DNA from: Voacanga thouarsii
Lineage: Eukaryota > Streptophyta > Magnoliopsida > Gentianales > Apocynaceae
Length of the DNA stretch: 64,000 nt
Assembly (NCBI GenBank): GCA_026120185.1
Contig: JANUWF010002064.1
Span: forward strand, 62,001-126,000
Reading direction: 5' to 3'
Both the position numbers and the translations under genes were made by a program. Shown here piece by piece: positions 47,358 through 59,689 of the stretch; position 1 is the stretch's first letter, and every line of letters starts with the position of its first letter. The notes beneath the pieces are model-generated. The model worked only from the letters and a program-made list of their open reading frames with translations. It was not told the DNA's origin and searched no databases.

Positions 47358-49342
47358 TGTTGGGAAAAATCTCAATTGGGATAGTTAACGAGACCAGAAA
47401 AATGAACATGAAGAATAAAAGAAGGCAAAAAACATTTATGTGGTTCAATTTATCTTACCAAGCTTACGTCCACTACGAAGATCACGAACACTTTATTAAC
47501 AGCCACCAAGAGATTTACGTAAGGTATTACCTAAATCCTGTCTCGTACCACTCATACACTTACCTAACCTATACCCATACGTCCCATAACATTGGATACA
47601 CTAGAATAAACTAGGACCTTCCCTTATATAGGTATCAAATCATAAGACTCCTAATTAACATGGGATATAGGGATATAGTAAGAGTAACTTCCTGATTCCA
47701 ATATACATAGAACAATAATAACTTCCTAATTCTAAATACATTAAGAATATTTGTTCAACCAAACCACTTTGTCATAGTCTAATTAGGAATGCAAGATACA
47801 GCTCAACAATCTCCACATTGGCTTGTATTTTGCTTTTGCCAACCTCCATGATATGCAACAACATCAAAGTCACAATACTCTTGACTCCATTAACCTTCAC
47901 ACCCACCAAAATTTCATTGGTGCTCAACTACATACTCAAATCAGCACAATCCAGTATCCCTATTATTCTTAATTCAACTTAGTCAATAAACATGTAGTTG
48001 TCCCCAAGTTTAAACATAATCCGTTGACTCATATAAGAAAGCTTCAATCTTTTCTCACCTTTGTAGGATTTGTCCTCACGCTATCATTTGCCCCGTGGAA
48101 GTCGTTGTGCACTCACTTCCAGGTCATTGAGGTGCTTCAGTCCTAACAAATGAATACTATTGCTCATACTTTTCTCGTTACATTGGGATATTCTAGCCAT
48201 ATGTGATTTTAGGACTCTACCTCAATTAAAAACCACAACAATTGGAATCATATTGACTTAAGAAAGTTAGATTCAGCGCACCTTTCGGACATCTATCACA
48301 CCACTCAAAGAGCATTCCATTCCAAGAACCCCTTTTTCTAACACTCCAATGCACTATTAGTACAACCATCACAAATGATAAAAAAATACTTACTTTCAAA
48401 TTGAATCTAATTAATCACTTGGAGTTAAAATCCGAAATCGAAATTTTACCCGAGAAGAAGCATCCATATGCTCGGAGATTGTGAGGATATCTTCGTATAT
48501 GCCAGTGTCATCATATCCCCACTGCACATTTCCTCATCTTTTCTTTTCTAAAGTGTACATGGCCGTTTATGACAATTGCCACCTTTTGTTCCTTCCTCTG
48601 ATTGTGTAACCTAGATTCACCTGCCTCAAATCCACCATCAAATACTTTAGGTCCATAAAGTATCCAGTTCACATCGAGTATACAATTATATGAGTAATTT
48701 TACTAGTGTTTAACAACCTCTATCCAGACATAACCCCAACAATAAAACACATATTGACTAATATATCTATCCCAAGAGAAATTAGTGTTCTTTTTATCTT
48801 CTACTGTCTAAACAATTCTTCTCATTAATTTTCACCATCTCAAAACTCCGAAACTCTAGAAACTCGAAACCTAGGCTCTAATACCACTTGTTTGTAAAAA
48901 TATCAACTAGAATAATTAACGAGACTAGAAAAAATAAATATGAAGAATAAAATAAAGTACAAAAGATTTACATGGTTTGGCTTATCTAACTAAGCCTACG
49001 TCCACGACGAAGATCTCAAAACACTTTATTAACAACCACTTGGAGATTTACACAAGGTTTTATGTAAACCTTGTCTCACACCACTCATACACTCACCTAA
49101 CCTACACCTATATGTCCCATAACGCTGGATACTTTGGAACAAATTAGGACCCTCCCTTAGATAGCTTATGACTCCACCGATATATATATATATATATATA
49201 AATATATATACCAAATAATAATACTTCTAATTAATATGGGATATAGTAAGAGTAACTTCCTAATTTTAAATACTTTAAGAATATCTTTTCAACCAAACCA
49301 CTTTGTCCTAGTCTAATTAGGAATGCAAGTTGCAACTTAACA
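47358..49342 (-). mobile_element. Small copia-type LTR element without coding capacity
   Basis: Two LTRs in direct orientation (47358-47808, 451 bp; 48889-49342, 454 bp) share most blocks, for example CACTTTATTAACA, CTAGTCTAATTAGGAATGCAAG and CCAAACCACTTTGTC. LTR ends are TGTT...AACA. On the minus strand the primer-binding site TGGTATTAGAGCC (48886-48874) follows the 5' LTR, and a purine-rich stretch precedes the 3' LTR at 47809. The 5-bp target duplication is TGGAT on both sides (47353-47357 and 49343-49347). The 1080-bp interior has no intact ORF, so it moved with proteins from another element, like a TRIM or small LARD. (AT)n at 49178-49206 lies in one LTR only. Confidence 0.93.
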
Positions 49343-49481
49343 TGGATTGAGGTAACTCGTGGTTCACCATTACTAAAGATGAAGGACTGATAAAACGAAT
49401 TGGGAAGGATGCAAGCAAGATTTAAGAAATCTCAATCACAAAATCTTAATGTAGATTAGGTCGAAGCCTAGATTAGAAGAA

Positions 49482-49493
49482 GCTTTGATACTA
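49482..49493 (-). promoter_or_regulatory. Copia primer-binding site, degenerate
   Basis: The minus strand reads TAGTATCAAAGC, two mismatches from the initiator-Met tRNA site TGGTATCAGAGC, three bases inside the LTR end at 49497. Confidence 0.65.
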
Positions 49494-49496
49494 TGG

Positions 49497-49806
49497 TGAT
49501 TTTCATTGAAACAAAGTAAATGCAAGAAACAACAGACCCAGCACAGAAAACACAAAATTGACATAAGAAAATATTTTTATTTGCATAGCAAAAATATAAT
49601 ATTATTTACAATTAATAAGCTTTATAAAGACATATGGAAGCTCTAGAAGTTTCATATCTAAAAATTCTTGATAGCTATAAATGCTCTAGTAATAAATACA
49701 AATGAAGAATAATAAACTTGGTTAACCCTGATCCTATGATAAACCAGCACTATTCATGCTATTCCAAATCTTTTGTATATACTTCAATTTTGTTAGATTT
49801 GCTACA
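49497..49806 (-). mobile_element. 5' LTR of the interrupted copia element
   Basis: On the minus strand it runs from TGTAGCAAATC (49806) to GAAAATCA (49497), followed by a primer-binding site and then the gag leader. Its partner 3' LTR is not found, so the left end of this element was lost. The upper boundary is less certain than the lower. Confidence 0.6.
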
Positions 49807-50440
49807 ATTTTCTAGACTCTAGAAATCAGATCCTTTCTAGCACAAAAAGTAGTAGGGAGAATGCAATTGGGAGGAATATTATAACTGGGGAAATTATGGG
49901 ATGCAGCCCACCATGCTAGATTGTGTGCATATTGATTATAGCATCTAGGGGTGTAAGCAACTTTCCTAAGCTTTCCTGCAGTTAAGGATGCCTTTTGCCT
50001 TCTAAAACCATTCTACTGCTTTGTGTTCTACGATATCATTGTTTCTTTTCAATGCTTGTATCACATTTAGCACATCCCTTTCACGATCACAAGTTGGTAG
50101 CCCTATGGATCTAGTTTCTCAATTGTTTGGAGGGCAAGCTCTAGACTCTACTACAAAGATACATGAGTGCCAAAGCTGTCTTTTCCCCTACCCCGCTTTT
50201 GTTTTTTAACCACCATGTTGTTCAAAAGCCACTCTTACGAAATTTAGTGCTTTGACTTTTGGTTTTTTGGTTATTGGGAAGTCATCGTCCGAGTTTGCAA
50301 ATTCCTCAATCCAATCTTGTATGCTCAAGTTTGCAAAAGAACCCAGTCCCAATTGCTATTTAGTATTCCTCTATATGTGATACAAATCCAATCATCTCCA
50401 GGTACAATGATCCATTAACATTGCCTAATAGACTAATTAC
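49807..50440 (-). pseudogene. LINE RNase H domain, second copy
   Basis: Minus-strand readings, with stops and shifts, resemble an RNase H C-terminal half: ELALQTIEKLDP, then GYQLVIVKGMC, where functional copies have EALAxxxAL and a VExDC catalytic region. The tail AHNLAWWAASHNFPSYNIPP is typical of plant LINE RNase H. It matches the short fragment at 24100-24240. It sits directly upstream of the copia LTR, so the copia element probably inserted next to or into it. Confidence 0.6.
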
Positions 50441-50499
50441 TAGATCAAGGCCCAAACATAATCAGATATCTTTATTTTGAAGATTGGAGAGTCCAAAGA

Positions 50500-51550
50500 G
50501 AAGTGTGGGCTTGCAAGCAACCTAAGGGATCACAAGAAGTATTCTGTAGATCACAACAATATTCCTCAACATTTTATTAACAATTTTGAGTCCTATTCCT
50601 TTAAGAAATTATTATAACTGAATTTTTTTAATTTTCTTTAGATAATTATTTTAGTTTCCTAATCACTTTAGGCTATTGTCACATTTTAGTAATTTCTGAT
50701 TTTTAAGAAGCCTAATTATATATAAAGGCTTCCAAATATTGTAATAAGAGATTCAATCATCAATACAATTGTGAGTTTTATTCACTTCCATCAATACAAA
50801 TAATGTAATAAGAGGTTCCTTAGTGACTAAGATACCTTTTCAAAGCGAAGGATTGATCATCCTTTGACTGATATCACCTAGGGCATTTTAGTACTTTGCC
50901 TACAGGGTTCGTGGTTTTGCCAAGGGACTTTAATTCCTTTGATCAAGGGCTTTGAGGCTGGTCAATTAACTTGTGACTTGGGAAAATTAGCTCTATCTTG
51001 ATCGACTATGGGTTTATAAGCCTTTAACTTGTGGATTTTCATATAAGAGGTCAGGTTCCCCAATCCCAGGTTCTATCTTTTCATTATTATTTGTTCTTCA
51101 TTCTTTTTTTTTTTAAGTTCTTGATTTATTGTTAGAAAAAGAAAAAAAAATCATTCTTTTAATTTGTAAAAAAAAAGAAATTAAAAAAAAATCCTATCTT
51201 GAGATAACAGATTGATTGTTTAGTACCTAGACTTCAACTATTATTCATCCTCTTGGCAAGTCAATTCCTATTCTTGATTCTTAGAATAATTTAGATATTA
51301 ATAAATTTGAGTTCATGGGTGTGTCATTCTTTTGGTGATTTTCCTAAACACTTAGTTATCCTAGGAACCTAAGGAATGAACTAGAGTAGTAAAAGGTAGA
51401 GGGTGAGATTATTATTAATAAGCCATAAAAGAGTGCATACATGGGAGGAGTGCCATCTTTTCAAGTGTAAACATGTGAGATTATATATGTCAGAAAATAT
51501 ATTACTAACAATTCTTGCAAGTACATAAACATGTCACAGGAACATAGCAA
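50500..51550 (+). mobile_element. Gypsy LTR/leader region
   Basis: This lies immediately upstream of a gypsy gag in the same orientation. It has a TATA-like TATATATAAAGG at about 50716 followed by leader-like sequence, and a poly-T region near 51105. I cannot place the LTR ends or a primer-binding site with confidence. Confidence 0.4.
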
Positions 51551-51559
51551 CAATTCTAC

Positions 51560-53100
51560 GAAATAAGAGCAAATTGAATCATTCAAAAAGGAGAATATGA
51601 GTTTTCTAATTGCCTTGGATCAAATCCAAAGACAATTGCCTTCATGAATAGTAGACTGGATTGGATGGAAAGTGTGCAGCTGAGTAGAGCCAACAACTCT
51701 CGTTGGGTTGCTTGGAGAGGAACTCGTAGAAGGGAAGAAGAAGTTTGAGATAATGAGGGGAACAATGGCCACAATGAAGTAGACAAAAGAAGGCGCAAAA
51801 GTAGACCAAGAGGAAAGGATACGGAAGATGCCAACATCGGTTCTATCAAAATAAAAATTCCTTCATTCCAAGGAAGAAATGACCCCAAAGCATATTTGGG
51901 GTGGGAGAGAAAAGTTGAGTTGGCATTTGACTGCCACAACTACTTTGAAGAGAAAAAGGCAAAATTGGCTATTGTTGATTTTTCTCATTATGTTGTTATT
52001 TGGTGGGATCAAATGATTAAATCAAGGAAGAAAATTTATGAAAATCTGATTGAACATTAGGATGGCTTAAAAAAAATAATGAGAAAAAGATTTGTTCCTT
52101 CGCATTACTATAGAGAGCTTTATTAAAAGCTTTAAGCACTTACTCAAGGGCATAAAATGTAGAGGACTATCACAAGAAGATGGAGATGGCCATGATTTGA
52201 GCTAATGTTGTGGAGGATAGTGAAGCTACAATGGCAAGATTCCTACAATGATTAAATTGAAACATTGCTAATGTAGTGGAACATCATAATTACATGGATT
52301 TGGAGAAGATTCTTCACATGGTAATAAATGTGGAAAACCAACTTAAGAGAAGGAGGTAACTAATCCACTTTATCTAAGAGCAATTGGAGGATGGAAGATA
52401 AGGCACCATTGAAAGAAACTCCTAAAGGCAAAAGTAAATCCATTGAAACCCCTAAAAAAAGTAGAGAAATTACTTATTTCAAATGTAGGACATAGACATC
52501 TATCCAACCAATGTCCAAATAATCGAGTGATGATGATCAAAGATGGAGAATTAGTAAGTGATAGTAAAAGCGACGACTCCAAGCCACCTTTTAAAGCTGG
52601 TGTTGAAGATCAATGCATTGAATATCCTATGAATGAAGAAGCCCTTGTGATAAGAAGAGCATTGAGCTTGCAAGTTAACGAAGATGGTAACAAGGAGTAA
52701 AGGGAAAATATCTTCCGTTCAAGGTGTTTTGTCAATGACAAGGTATATAATTTAGTTATTGATAGTGGAAGTTGTACTAATGTAGCTAGTACTATTCAAG
52801 TAGATAAACTGGCATTACATTGAAGGAAACACCCTAACCTCTACAAATTGCAATAGCTAAATGATTGTGGAGAGGTATGAGTTACTAAACAAGTATTGGT
52901 AATGTTCTCTATTGGAAGATACAAGAATGATATTTTATGTGATATAATTCCCATACAAGCTGGTCACTTCCTTTAGGGGCATCCATGGCAATTTGATTGC
53001 AAGGTGGTACATGATGGCTAAAGAATACTCACACTTTTGTATATGACTATAAAAAAGTCACCCTTGCACCTGTTACCCCAAAACAAGGCCTCTGAGTATT
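51560..53100 (+). pseudogene. Ty3/gypsy gag and protease remnant
   Basis: The gag capsid reads IKIPSFQGRNDPKAYLGWER, continues KVELAFDCHNYFEEKKAKLA and then WWDQM (51845-52060), followed by RKRFVPSHYYRELY and a tail with MWKTNLREGG. The zinc knuckle region near 52470-52510 has CR...HLSNQCPNN remains. From about 52740 the protease reads VIDSGSCTNVAST, with the catalytic DSG, and IPIQAGHFL*GHPWQFDCKV. Numerous stops and frameshifts show loss of function. The sequence ends abruptly near 53100 against copia gag on the opposite strand; reverse transcriptase and integrase are absent. Confidence 0.82.
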
Positions 53101-53110
53101 GTTCTTCAAG

Positions 53111-53600
53111 CTAAAAAGCTTGATTGGCAATGTCCCTTAGTTTGTTACCAAATACAACAACTATCTCATGTTCACCCATTTTTAGCTCCTCAAATTGGAT
53201 TGCTAGCATCTGTCTCATTAACATCCAAATAGTACTTGTTCCCTCAAATACTATTTGCAAATTATCCCATGCATCTTTAGCATCATGACAAGTTGAGATC
53301 AACTTATATTCCTCTTGTTCAATAGCAGAAAAGATTGTGTTTAATGCTTTATTATTGGCATTATCTAGATGACATTCTTCTTTCATCCATTCTTCAATTG
53401 GTTTCAATTCAACTTCGCCAGAATTGGTACCTGCCTTCGTTAGAGGTTTTTCAACCCTTTAGAACAACTTTTCGGGCTGCAACACTAAGAGATCTGATGA
53501 AGATTTGCATCCTATTTTACAAGAAGCATAATTTGTGCTTTTCAGCAATGGTGGTCAAGTGACAAAGGCTTTTTCTTCTACTGCTCCAAGCATATTTCTT
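53111..53600 (-). pseudogene. Copia gag N-terminal part (UBN2/DUF4219 type)
   Basis: The minus-strand frame at 53407-53111 reads NNKALNTIFSAIEQEEYKLI, AKDAWDNLQIVFEGTS and LRDIANQAF, the gag pattern of copia elements. The region between it and the primer-binding site at 53671 is degraded. The frame is cut at 53111, where gypsy sequence of opposite orientation begins, so only the 5' end of this copia element remains. Confidence 0.82.
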
Positions 53601-53660
53601 CAAACCAACTTTGATGATCTTACATACTACATTAATAGCAACTGCTAATATGACGAACCA

Positions 53661-53671
53661 CCCTGATACCA
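53661..53671 (-). promoter_or_regulatory. Copia primer-binding site
   Basis: TGGTATCAGGG on the minus strand, two bases from the LTR end at 53674; close to the initiator-Met tRNA complement used by plant copia elements. Confidence 0.75.
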
Positions 53672-55228
53672 TATGTGTGGTTTGGTTTGTTCACTTGTTT
53701 TGGTTTTGTTACACTTTCCTATTATAGTTATATTAGTTTGGTAGATTGTAAAAATTAGAAGTTTCTAACAAACACAACAAATTGGTTATACAGTTTGACT
53801 ATCAACAATCCTATTTCTACGAGCCCGTGACTAGTAAAAAGATCCACTAAACTTCAATAAAAGTTACAAGAATGATACTTATCTCAAATCACAAAGTGTT
53901 TCCTAGTAGACTCTAATAGAAAATAATATAGTGCTCTTTCTGTCAAATTTGTAGAAGACTATTGTTGAACTCAACTATCACGATTGATCTCCTATCAATC
54001 ATTGTTGTCGCAACTTGATAGGTCCTCGTTTGACACCTGAAACCTTTCCAACCAAAATGTAATTGCACAGAAGGAACATTTGATTCAAGTTTCATCAAGA
54101 AAATAATCAATGTCGAAGTCAACAAACTTGAATCGCAAATTCAAACATTAATAGTGTGGAACTGAAACTTTTGTTAGCAGTGTTTACATCAGATGCTCTC
54201 AAAATATAAGCATGAATTCATTTCTCTATCTTTTGCTTGACTCTTTCAAAATTGCTCTCAGAATTAGTCACTTGTTTCTTGCTTCAGACACATCTATTTA
54301 TAGATGCGACAGAGGTATTGTACACTGATTGAATTAGGAGACTGCCAAATTGATTTTATCTTCTCACATTTCCCAAATCATTGCAGTCCCTCTCTTACTT
54401 GAATTCAGCTTTCACAGTAGAATACTAATTAGATTCACTTCCAAGATGTCATCCAGATTTGCTGAAACGTTTTTAGACATTCACTACAAGAAAAATGAAT
54501 TTCCGCAACCATTGAATTTCGTGGGAAAAATGATGGATTTGGTCGTAAATGATCAATTGCAACGGCATTGCTACGGAAAAAATGCTCGTTGCTATTGAAG
54601 GGGGTTGCAATTGCCTTTGCAACCATAAGTACCGTCGCAATGATCTATTTTCCACGAAAAATTTCCCTTTATACAACCCTTTTTTTTCATTGCAAGAAAC
54701 CTCAAATCTGTCCAAACTAAATGCAATGGTTCTTTTTTCATTGCATGGCCATTGCAAATAGGCTTTTTTTTAACGGATTTTGTTTGTCGTAAATACAATT
54801 ATTTCTCGTTGCAAATATTTAATATTATAATTAATTTTTATTTTAAAATAAATATTTAATTATTTCCCATCACTTTTAAATGTGTCCCTACTTCTATGCG
54901 TTCTAAAATTTTACATTGCATAATTTTCAACACTTATTATATAAGTGTGCCTAATTTTACAACACTTATATTTGCTAGTGTCGTCTAATTTACTAATATT
55001 TAGTATATAATTTTTTTTTTCCAACGACACATTTTATGTAAGCATCTCCAAATTAGCGACCAAAGATTACGCTTGAATCCCCTTTTTTTGCTACACTATG
55101 ATTGTGTAGTGTCCCAAATTTGGCAACACTTTTTTTATATAAATGTCCTTAAAATGATAAGTAATTATGACAACATATAAGTATGATTGCATCTCTTTTT
55201 TACAACTCTAATTTTTCCGTAGTGTCTT

Positions 55229-55240
55229 AAAATCACTTCC
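55229..55240. repeat. C homopolymer, about 10-12 bases
   Basis: A run of C near 55230-55240, seen directly; unusual in this AT-rich context. Confidence 0.85.
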
Positions 55241-55619
55241 CCCCCCCCCCAATATTTCTCAAAATTTACGACATATGATTACTATTGTGACATATGATTA
55301 CAATCTCATTAGAAGGGTGGCCAAATAGATTTACAAATTTAATCATGTGTAGAAATCCTATGCAGAATCCTCGAAATAGAATAGAACACAACATAATAGA
55401 AAGCAGAATAAAAATTTGTTGTAAAGGAAGCATCTTCCCCCCCTGTATTTGTGTTAAAAATTTGCTGTAAAGGTAGAACAAGGCTTTGCATAAAGTACTA
55501 GTTCCAAAGCCTAATAATCAAAAGACAAAATAAATTCACTTTGACAAATTAAAACCACGATTTTTCTTACTAAGAGTATGATAAGAAACCCAAAAGAAGC
55601 AAACAACAAAAGCTTGATC

Positions 55620-55739
55620 AAAGTCCTCAATCAAAGGAGCAGCATCGCTGCCACCGATAGGAGCAAAACCATTATTATCCATGGCACCATCCATGTCACC
55701 ACTAGCACCCTTGTACATCTTTGCAATTATGGTAATCAT
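55620..55739 (-). pseudogene. Captured Hsp70 C-terminus
   Basis: The minus frame starts IIAKMYKGASGDMDGAMDNN, continues GFAPIGGSDAAP and ends LIEDFDQ. This matches the last 40 residues of plant cytosolic Hsp70 (IIAKMYQGAGGDMGGAM..., then GPKIEEVD). The terminal EEVD co-chaperone motif is changed to EDFD and the stop codon is lost, so the frame runs on. Only the lid tail is present, with no ATPase or peptide-binding part. Confidence 0.85.
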
Positions 55740-55994
55740 GTTTTCATTATATATTTCATGTCCTGCAAGAAGAAATAGAAATCTAGTTCAACTTAGCAAC
55801 TCAAAAAATTGTCCAAAATGACTTCTTAACATACAAAATAGTCTTTTGCTTCAAATGCTATAGATGTTATTATTTACAAGTCAAATTTTATCACATGGTT
55901 TGCTGTATAGGAATAATTCACATAATAGTAATGCAGAAAAGGAGAAAAAATGGTAAATCAGTCCATCTATCAATAAAAATGATAGGATAATGAA

Positions 55995-58490
55995 TCAACC
56001 AACCTCTCTCATTTTGAAGTCGATGCCAATGGCAGGGCTCTCTGATTTAGCCTTGAGCTGTTCATAACTAAATATGGTTTGGATATTTTCATCACCATTC
56101 TCATCCTGCTCAGCTCTGTTTACGGTTACGGCTTTGGCTTTAATTCTAAAGCCTCTCCATTGGTTCGATCTGTCTCGATATCCTGGACTTCTAAAGCTTC
56201 TTTAGAACCTTTAGCCTCTATAGGAGCATTTTCATTTTTGGATTCTCCTGCAAGCAGGGGTAAAATATATCATATGTTTAAAAACTTTTACATTCTAGGC
56301 AATGACAAAACAGATGGTGCTTTAAGCACAACAAGAAAACCTATGCCATCTCACTCCTTTAGAGGTTCAAGTAGCAAATGCCTCATCACCGGCAACCCTT
56401 TGCAAGATAATAGTCACAAACCTACCAAATGACCTACATGCTATGGATAGATAGATAGATAGATTCAATATATGTAGTTTTCAATGTGCTCTTTTCTAGG
56501 AAAAGAGTACAATATTTGTGGCAGATGGTCTTATAGTTTCCATTATTATACAATCAATAGGTCGAGGAATGGAATTTATCTGATTACTAGGACTACTAGT
56601 TTCTGATGGTGGGCTTCTACTTGGTCGAGATGGGGATGCTTTAGGTGATCATTTCTTTTCAGCAGTCAGAACAGAAGATAATGTAGCAACTGCAACAGCT
56701 CTTTGTCATCCCTAACCTGGTCCAGCTTACCTTGTTATAGAAGAAGCTTTTGGGGTAGGAGTTGAATTATATGCAGAATTTAGGGTGGCTAAGGCTGAAG
56801 CTCTTTGAGTTGGTCCTCCCCGATTTGTTCCATTAGTCCTATCCTGGTTATAAGAAAATAAAAATGAACAAAGAGACACAAATAAGAGGTATAAGTAAAA
56901 GATGAAATTTCCTAGAACTTATTTCCCTCGACTAGGGAAATAACATAAATTTTATGTAAAATAGTTACATCTTGTTTTTCAAAATCACACACTTCTAACC
57001 TATAACAATAAGGATGGAAGACAAAATGTAGCAAGAGAGAGATAAACTATAAGCTAGTTCATTTACATCCGATCTAATTCCGTACAACTATTAGATGCAG
57101 ATGCTGCCTGCTAGATATTACTTCCCAATAAACAATAAAAAAGATAGAGGAATACAAGGACTATGGTGAATAAAAAGATCTTGGGAACAAGAAGTCAAGT
57201 ATGAAATCCAACATTGAATGGATAGACTAGCATACAACCAAGGATGACAAAATAACAGGGGCTAAAACTTTGAGCCTGTAAAAGAAACAGGCCCAAGCAA
57301 CTATTTATAAAGATTCAAGACAAGGGTAATGTCTACAGCAAAGTGCCAAAGGGTGACAATGCAGGTCCTCTTTGATAACGTAGTGTACATTTCATAGATA
57401 AGGCACCAAGGGATTGCAGCCCATGGTGTGAAAGGCTATTATTTCCATACAACAGTATACTTCCTACAAAAAACTCAATAGATAACGTGTTCACAAATGT
57501 AACACAAACCAGACCGTTCAATCCTAAAAGGAATAAACATCAGATGTATAAGTATGACAAAGGAAAGGATGAAGTCAGCCAACTAAATGCCATTAATAAA
57601 TAACTTATAAAATGAAAATCATGACAGGCTGCCTCTCAATGGTCCTAAGGTAAGAAACAGAAGAACAATGCAATAGACTAAGATAGGGAAATGGATTTCC
57701 AACATCTTGAAAATATAAAACACATGGGAAGCATCTTATATAAATTCTCAGTAAGCATTTACCTCTGCAACATGAACAATCCCAAAAAATAGCAAAACCT
57801 TCTTTTGGAATGAGTTTCCATGTGCTTGTTACATGAAAAATAAAATGTTGTAACATGCTAATTTAAAAAAAAAAAAATTGACTGTCATATAATGGGTGGG
57901 AAGGAAAATGTTCACTAATATGACAGACATAAGTAAAACAAGACCACGATGGAATGCTGTGAAAGTTACTTCCCAAATTGAGCATGTTGGCTCGAGTTCT
58001 ATTAACACATTAGGCGTCTTATCAGAGTCTAGCCAAATGTTTTATTTAGTGTACACCACACAATGTTTCACACCATTTATCAAAAAAATTCCAAGTTCTC
58101 TCCAGGCTATCAACAGTTTTTAAACTGCTTTTCAACAAGGAATAGACTAATGGTACTAAGAAAAAATGTAGCTGTAGAATTTAAAAGGAGATTTATTTTG
58201 AAAAATACCATAGCTTTTGCTGGATCCCATTAAAAATATGTTGTGAAGAAGCAAGGCTCATTTCCTTTTGTCACTTTGTATAGTGGGACCTTTGGAGACA
58301 GCCTCTCCAAAGATGCAACCAGTTGTACATATTTCTGTAATAAACTTCGGAGGTTAATAAAGAAGAACAATACAAATTACCTGTAGAAATTAACAAATGC
58401 CAGTAGCAAATCAAGCATTAACTGGCTAAAGAATTGACTAAAACAACAAACAAAAGCTACCTGTCCAATTTCAAACGCATTTTGCTTCAC
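55995..58490 (-). pseudogene. Captured villin 3' half with introns
   Basis: Exon-like pieces appear in order on the minus strand. 58490-58461 reads VKQNAFEIGQ, with donor GTAGC. 58333-58213 reads [33 protein letters not shown], stop, WDPAKA. 57826-57760 reads AHGNSFQKKVLLFFG, ending AEG before GTAAAT. 56845-56630 reads NRGGPTQRASALATLNSAYN and QRAVAVATLSSVLTAEKK. 56260-55995 reads NIQTIFSYEQLKAKSES and IGIDFKMRE. These are gelsolin repeats 5-6, the Ser/Pro/Ala linker and the start of the headpiece of plant villins (VLN2/3-like), an actin-bundling and severing protein. Several stops and shifts exist and the last headpiece exon is missing. Introns are retained. Confidence 0.88.
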
Positions 58491-59689
58491 CATGCTAAAT
58501 ATAGCTAGTGTATTTTCATATTTTATGCTCCATGGGCTAGTTTTGCATATGGATGTTCCAAGTTTTGGATGATTAGTTTTTCAGTCTCATGCAATATTTG
58601 GGATAATTATATATATGGACATTTACAACAGCAGTGAGTGATGATCATCTACAGCATCTTTCCATCTACTTCTTAGCTTTCCCTTAAGTGAAAGGATGGG
58701 AAGGTGCTAAAGATGGTTCTCATAGCAAGAAAAAAAATTAAATCGAGAAAGAAGAGATGCAACAGGTGGGAAAGAATGACATGATATTCTAACAACCGTA
58801 TTTGGGTTATGGATACATTAGAGGAGAGACCAAAATGAACAGTATGATTCTTTTTATTTTCTAAAAGAGATTGAATAGCTGAATATGTAAATTTTCTTCT
58901 GTTCAAGTAAATTTGATGAAAAAAGTACTGGTATGGTATAATAGATGCACTAAGGGAGTATATAAAAACAAGCATCAACTATACGTACTACAAATTAACC
59001 CAAAAATAGTTGAGCAAGTAGGAAAAGTATTATTTTCTCCCTTTTGTCAACACATTGTGATCAATATTGTATAGGGTGGCAACTATTGAGAAGTTTCATT
59101 TTGGTTAAGACTGGTAAACAGTATAAGAAACTAATCCCCTTGGATCTTTCCAAATAAGAGGAGGAAAATATAAAGAGCAAGGTTCTGAGGAAAATATAAA
59201 ACAGATAGAAAACTAAGAAAATAGGATAAATAAAGCTCAGTTTCCTTCAAGTGTGCACAAAACTAAGTAGAAAACTAAGAAATAGATGGACTATGCAGAA
59301 AACTAAGAGCAAAAGATTAATTAAAAAAAAAAAGAAGTACAAAACAACGCAGAAGATTTAAACTAAAAAAGGACTACAAAGCAAACCTTAGCAACAAAGG
59401 ATTTCCAGTTGTTTATCCAAATGAGATCTTAGAAATTTCCACCTCAGTTGCAAGAATTGACTTCTAATCTGTCACAAGAACGAACACCCTAAGACACTTG
59501 CGATGATGAGAACAAGATTCCACTCTAGAGATGCAAGCTCTTACAGACTTCTGCCCAGTTTTGTGCTTCAACCAATTTCTTTGTTGTGTCTCGCACCTAT
59601 AACCATGTGGCAAGAGGCATCTCAATTAGCTATAGGAATAACTAATTACCCTGGCAGAAATCACATTACTTAAAACTGCAAGCTCACTG
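58491..59689. other. Spacer between captured fragments
   Basis: I recognise no exon here. Part may be villin intron or flank of the next fragment. Confidence 0.4.

Larger units (their letters stand above)
24241..49370 (-). pseudogene. Copia gag, split by two later insertions
   Basis: The minus-strand gag frame starts at ATG 49370 (MVNHELPQSSPLYLHANES). It is interrupted by the LTR element 47358-49342, resumes at 47357-47261 (IIHVQPPLT, then KNYHKW), is interrupted by the CACTA element 25316-47260, and resumes at 25315 (AMRMELISKKKFGLVNGSI). Without the insertions the frame is continuous across both junctions. Later segments (25200-24640) still show the gag UBN2-type pattern but with stops. 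24628-24266 carries the zinc-knuckle remnant GHTIPCYKKHGFSRDYKPKGK, whose first Cys pair is destroyed by an A/T tract at 24509-24529. In-frame TAG and TAA codons already lie in the 97-bp middle piece. Protease and later domains are absent; the frame ends at the LINE fragment. Confidence 0.85.

Noticed and set aside
56079..56432. Plus-strand ORF with a signal-peptide-like start
   Set aside because: It overlaps antisense villin exons whose splice context and similarity are clear; the hydrophobic start is an antisense by-product.
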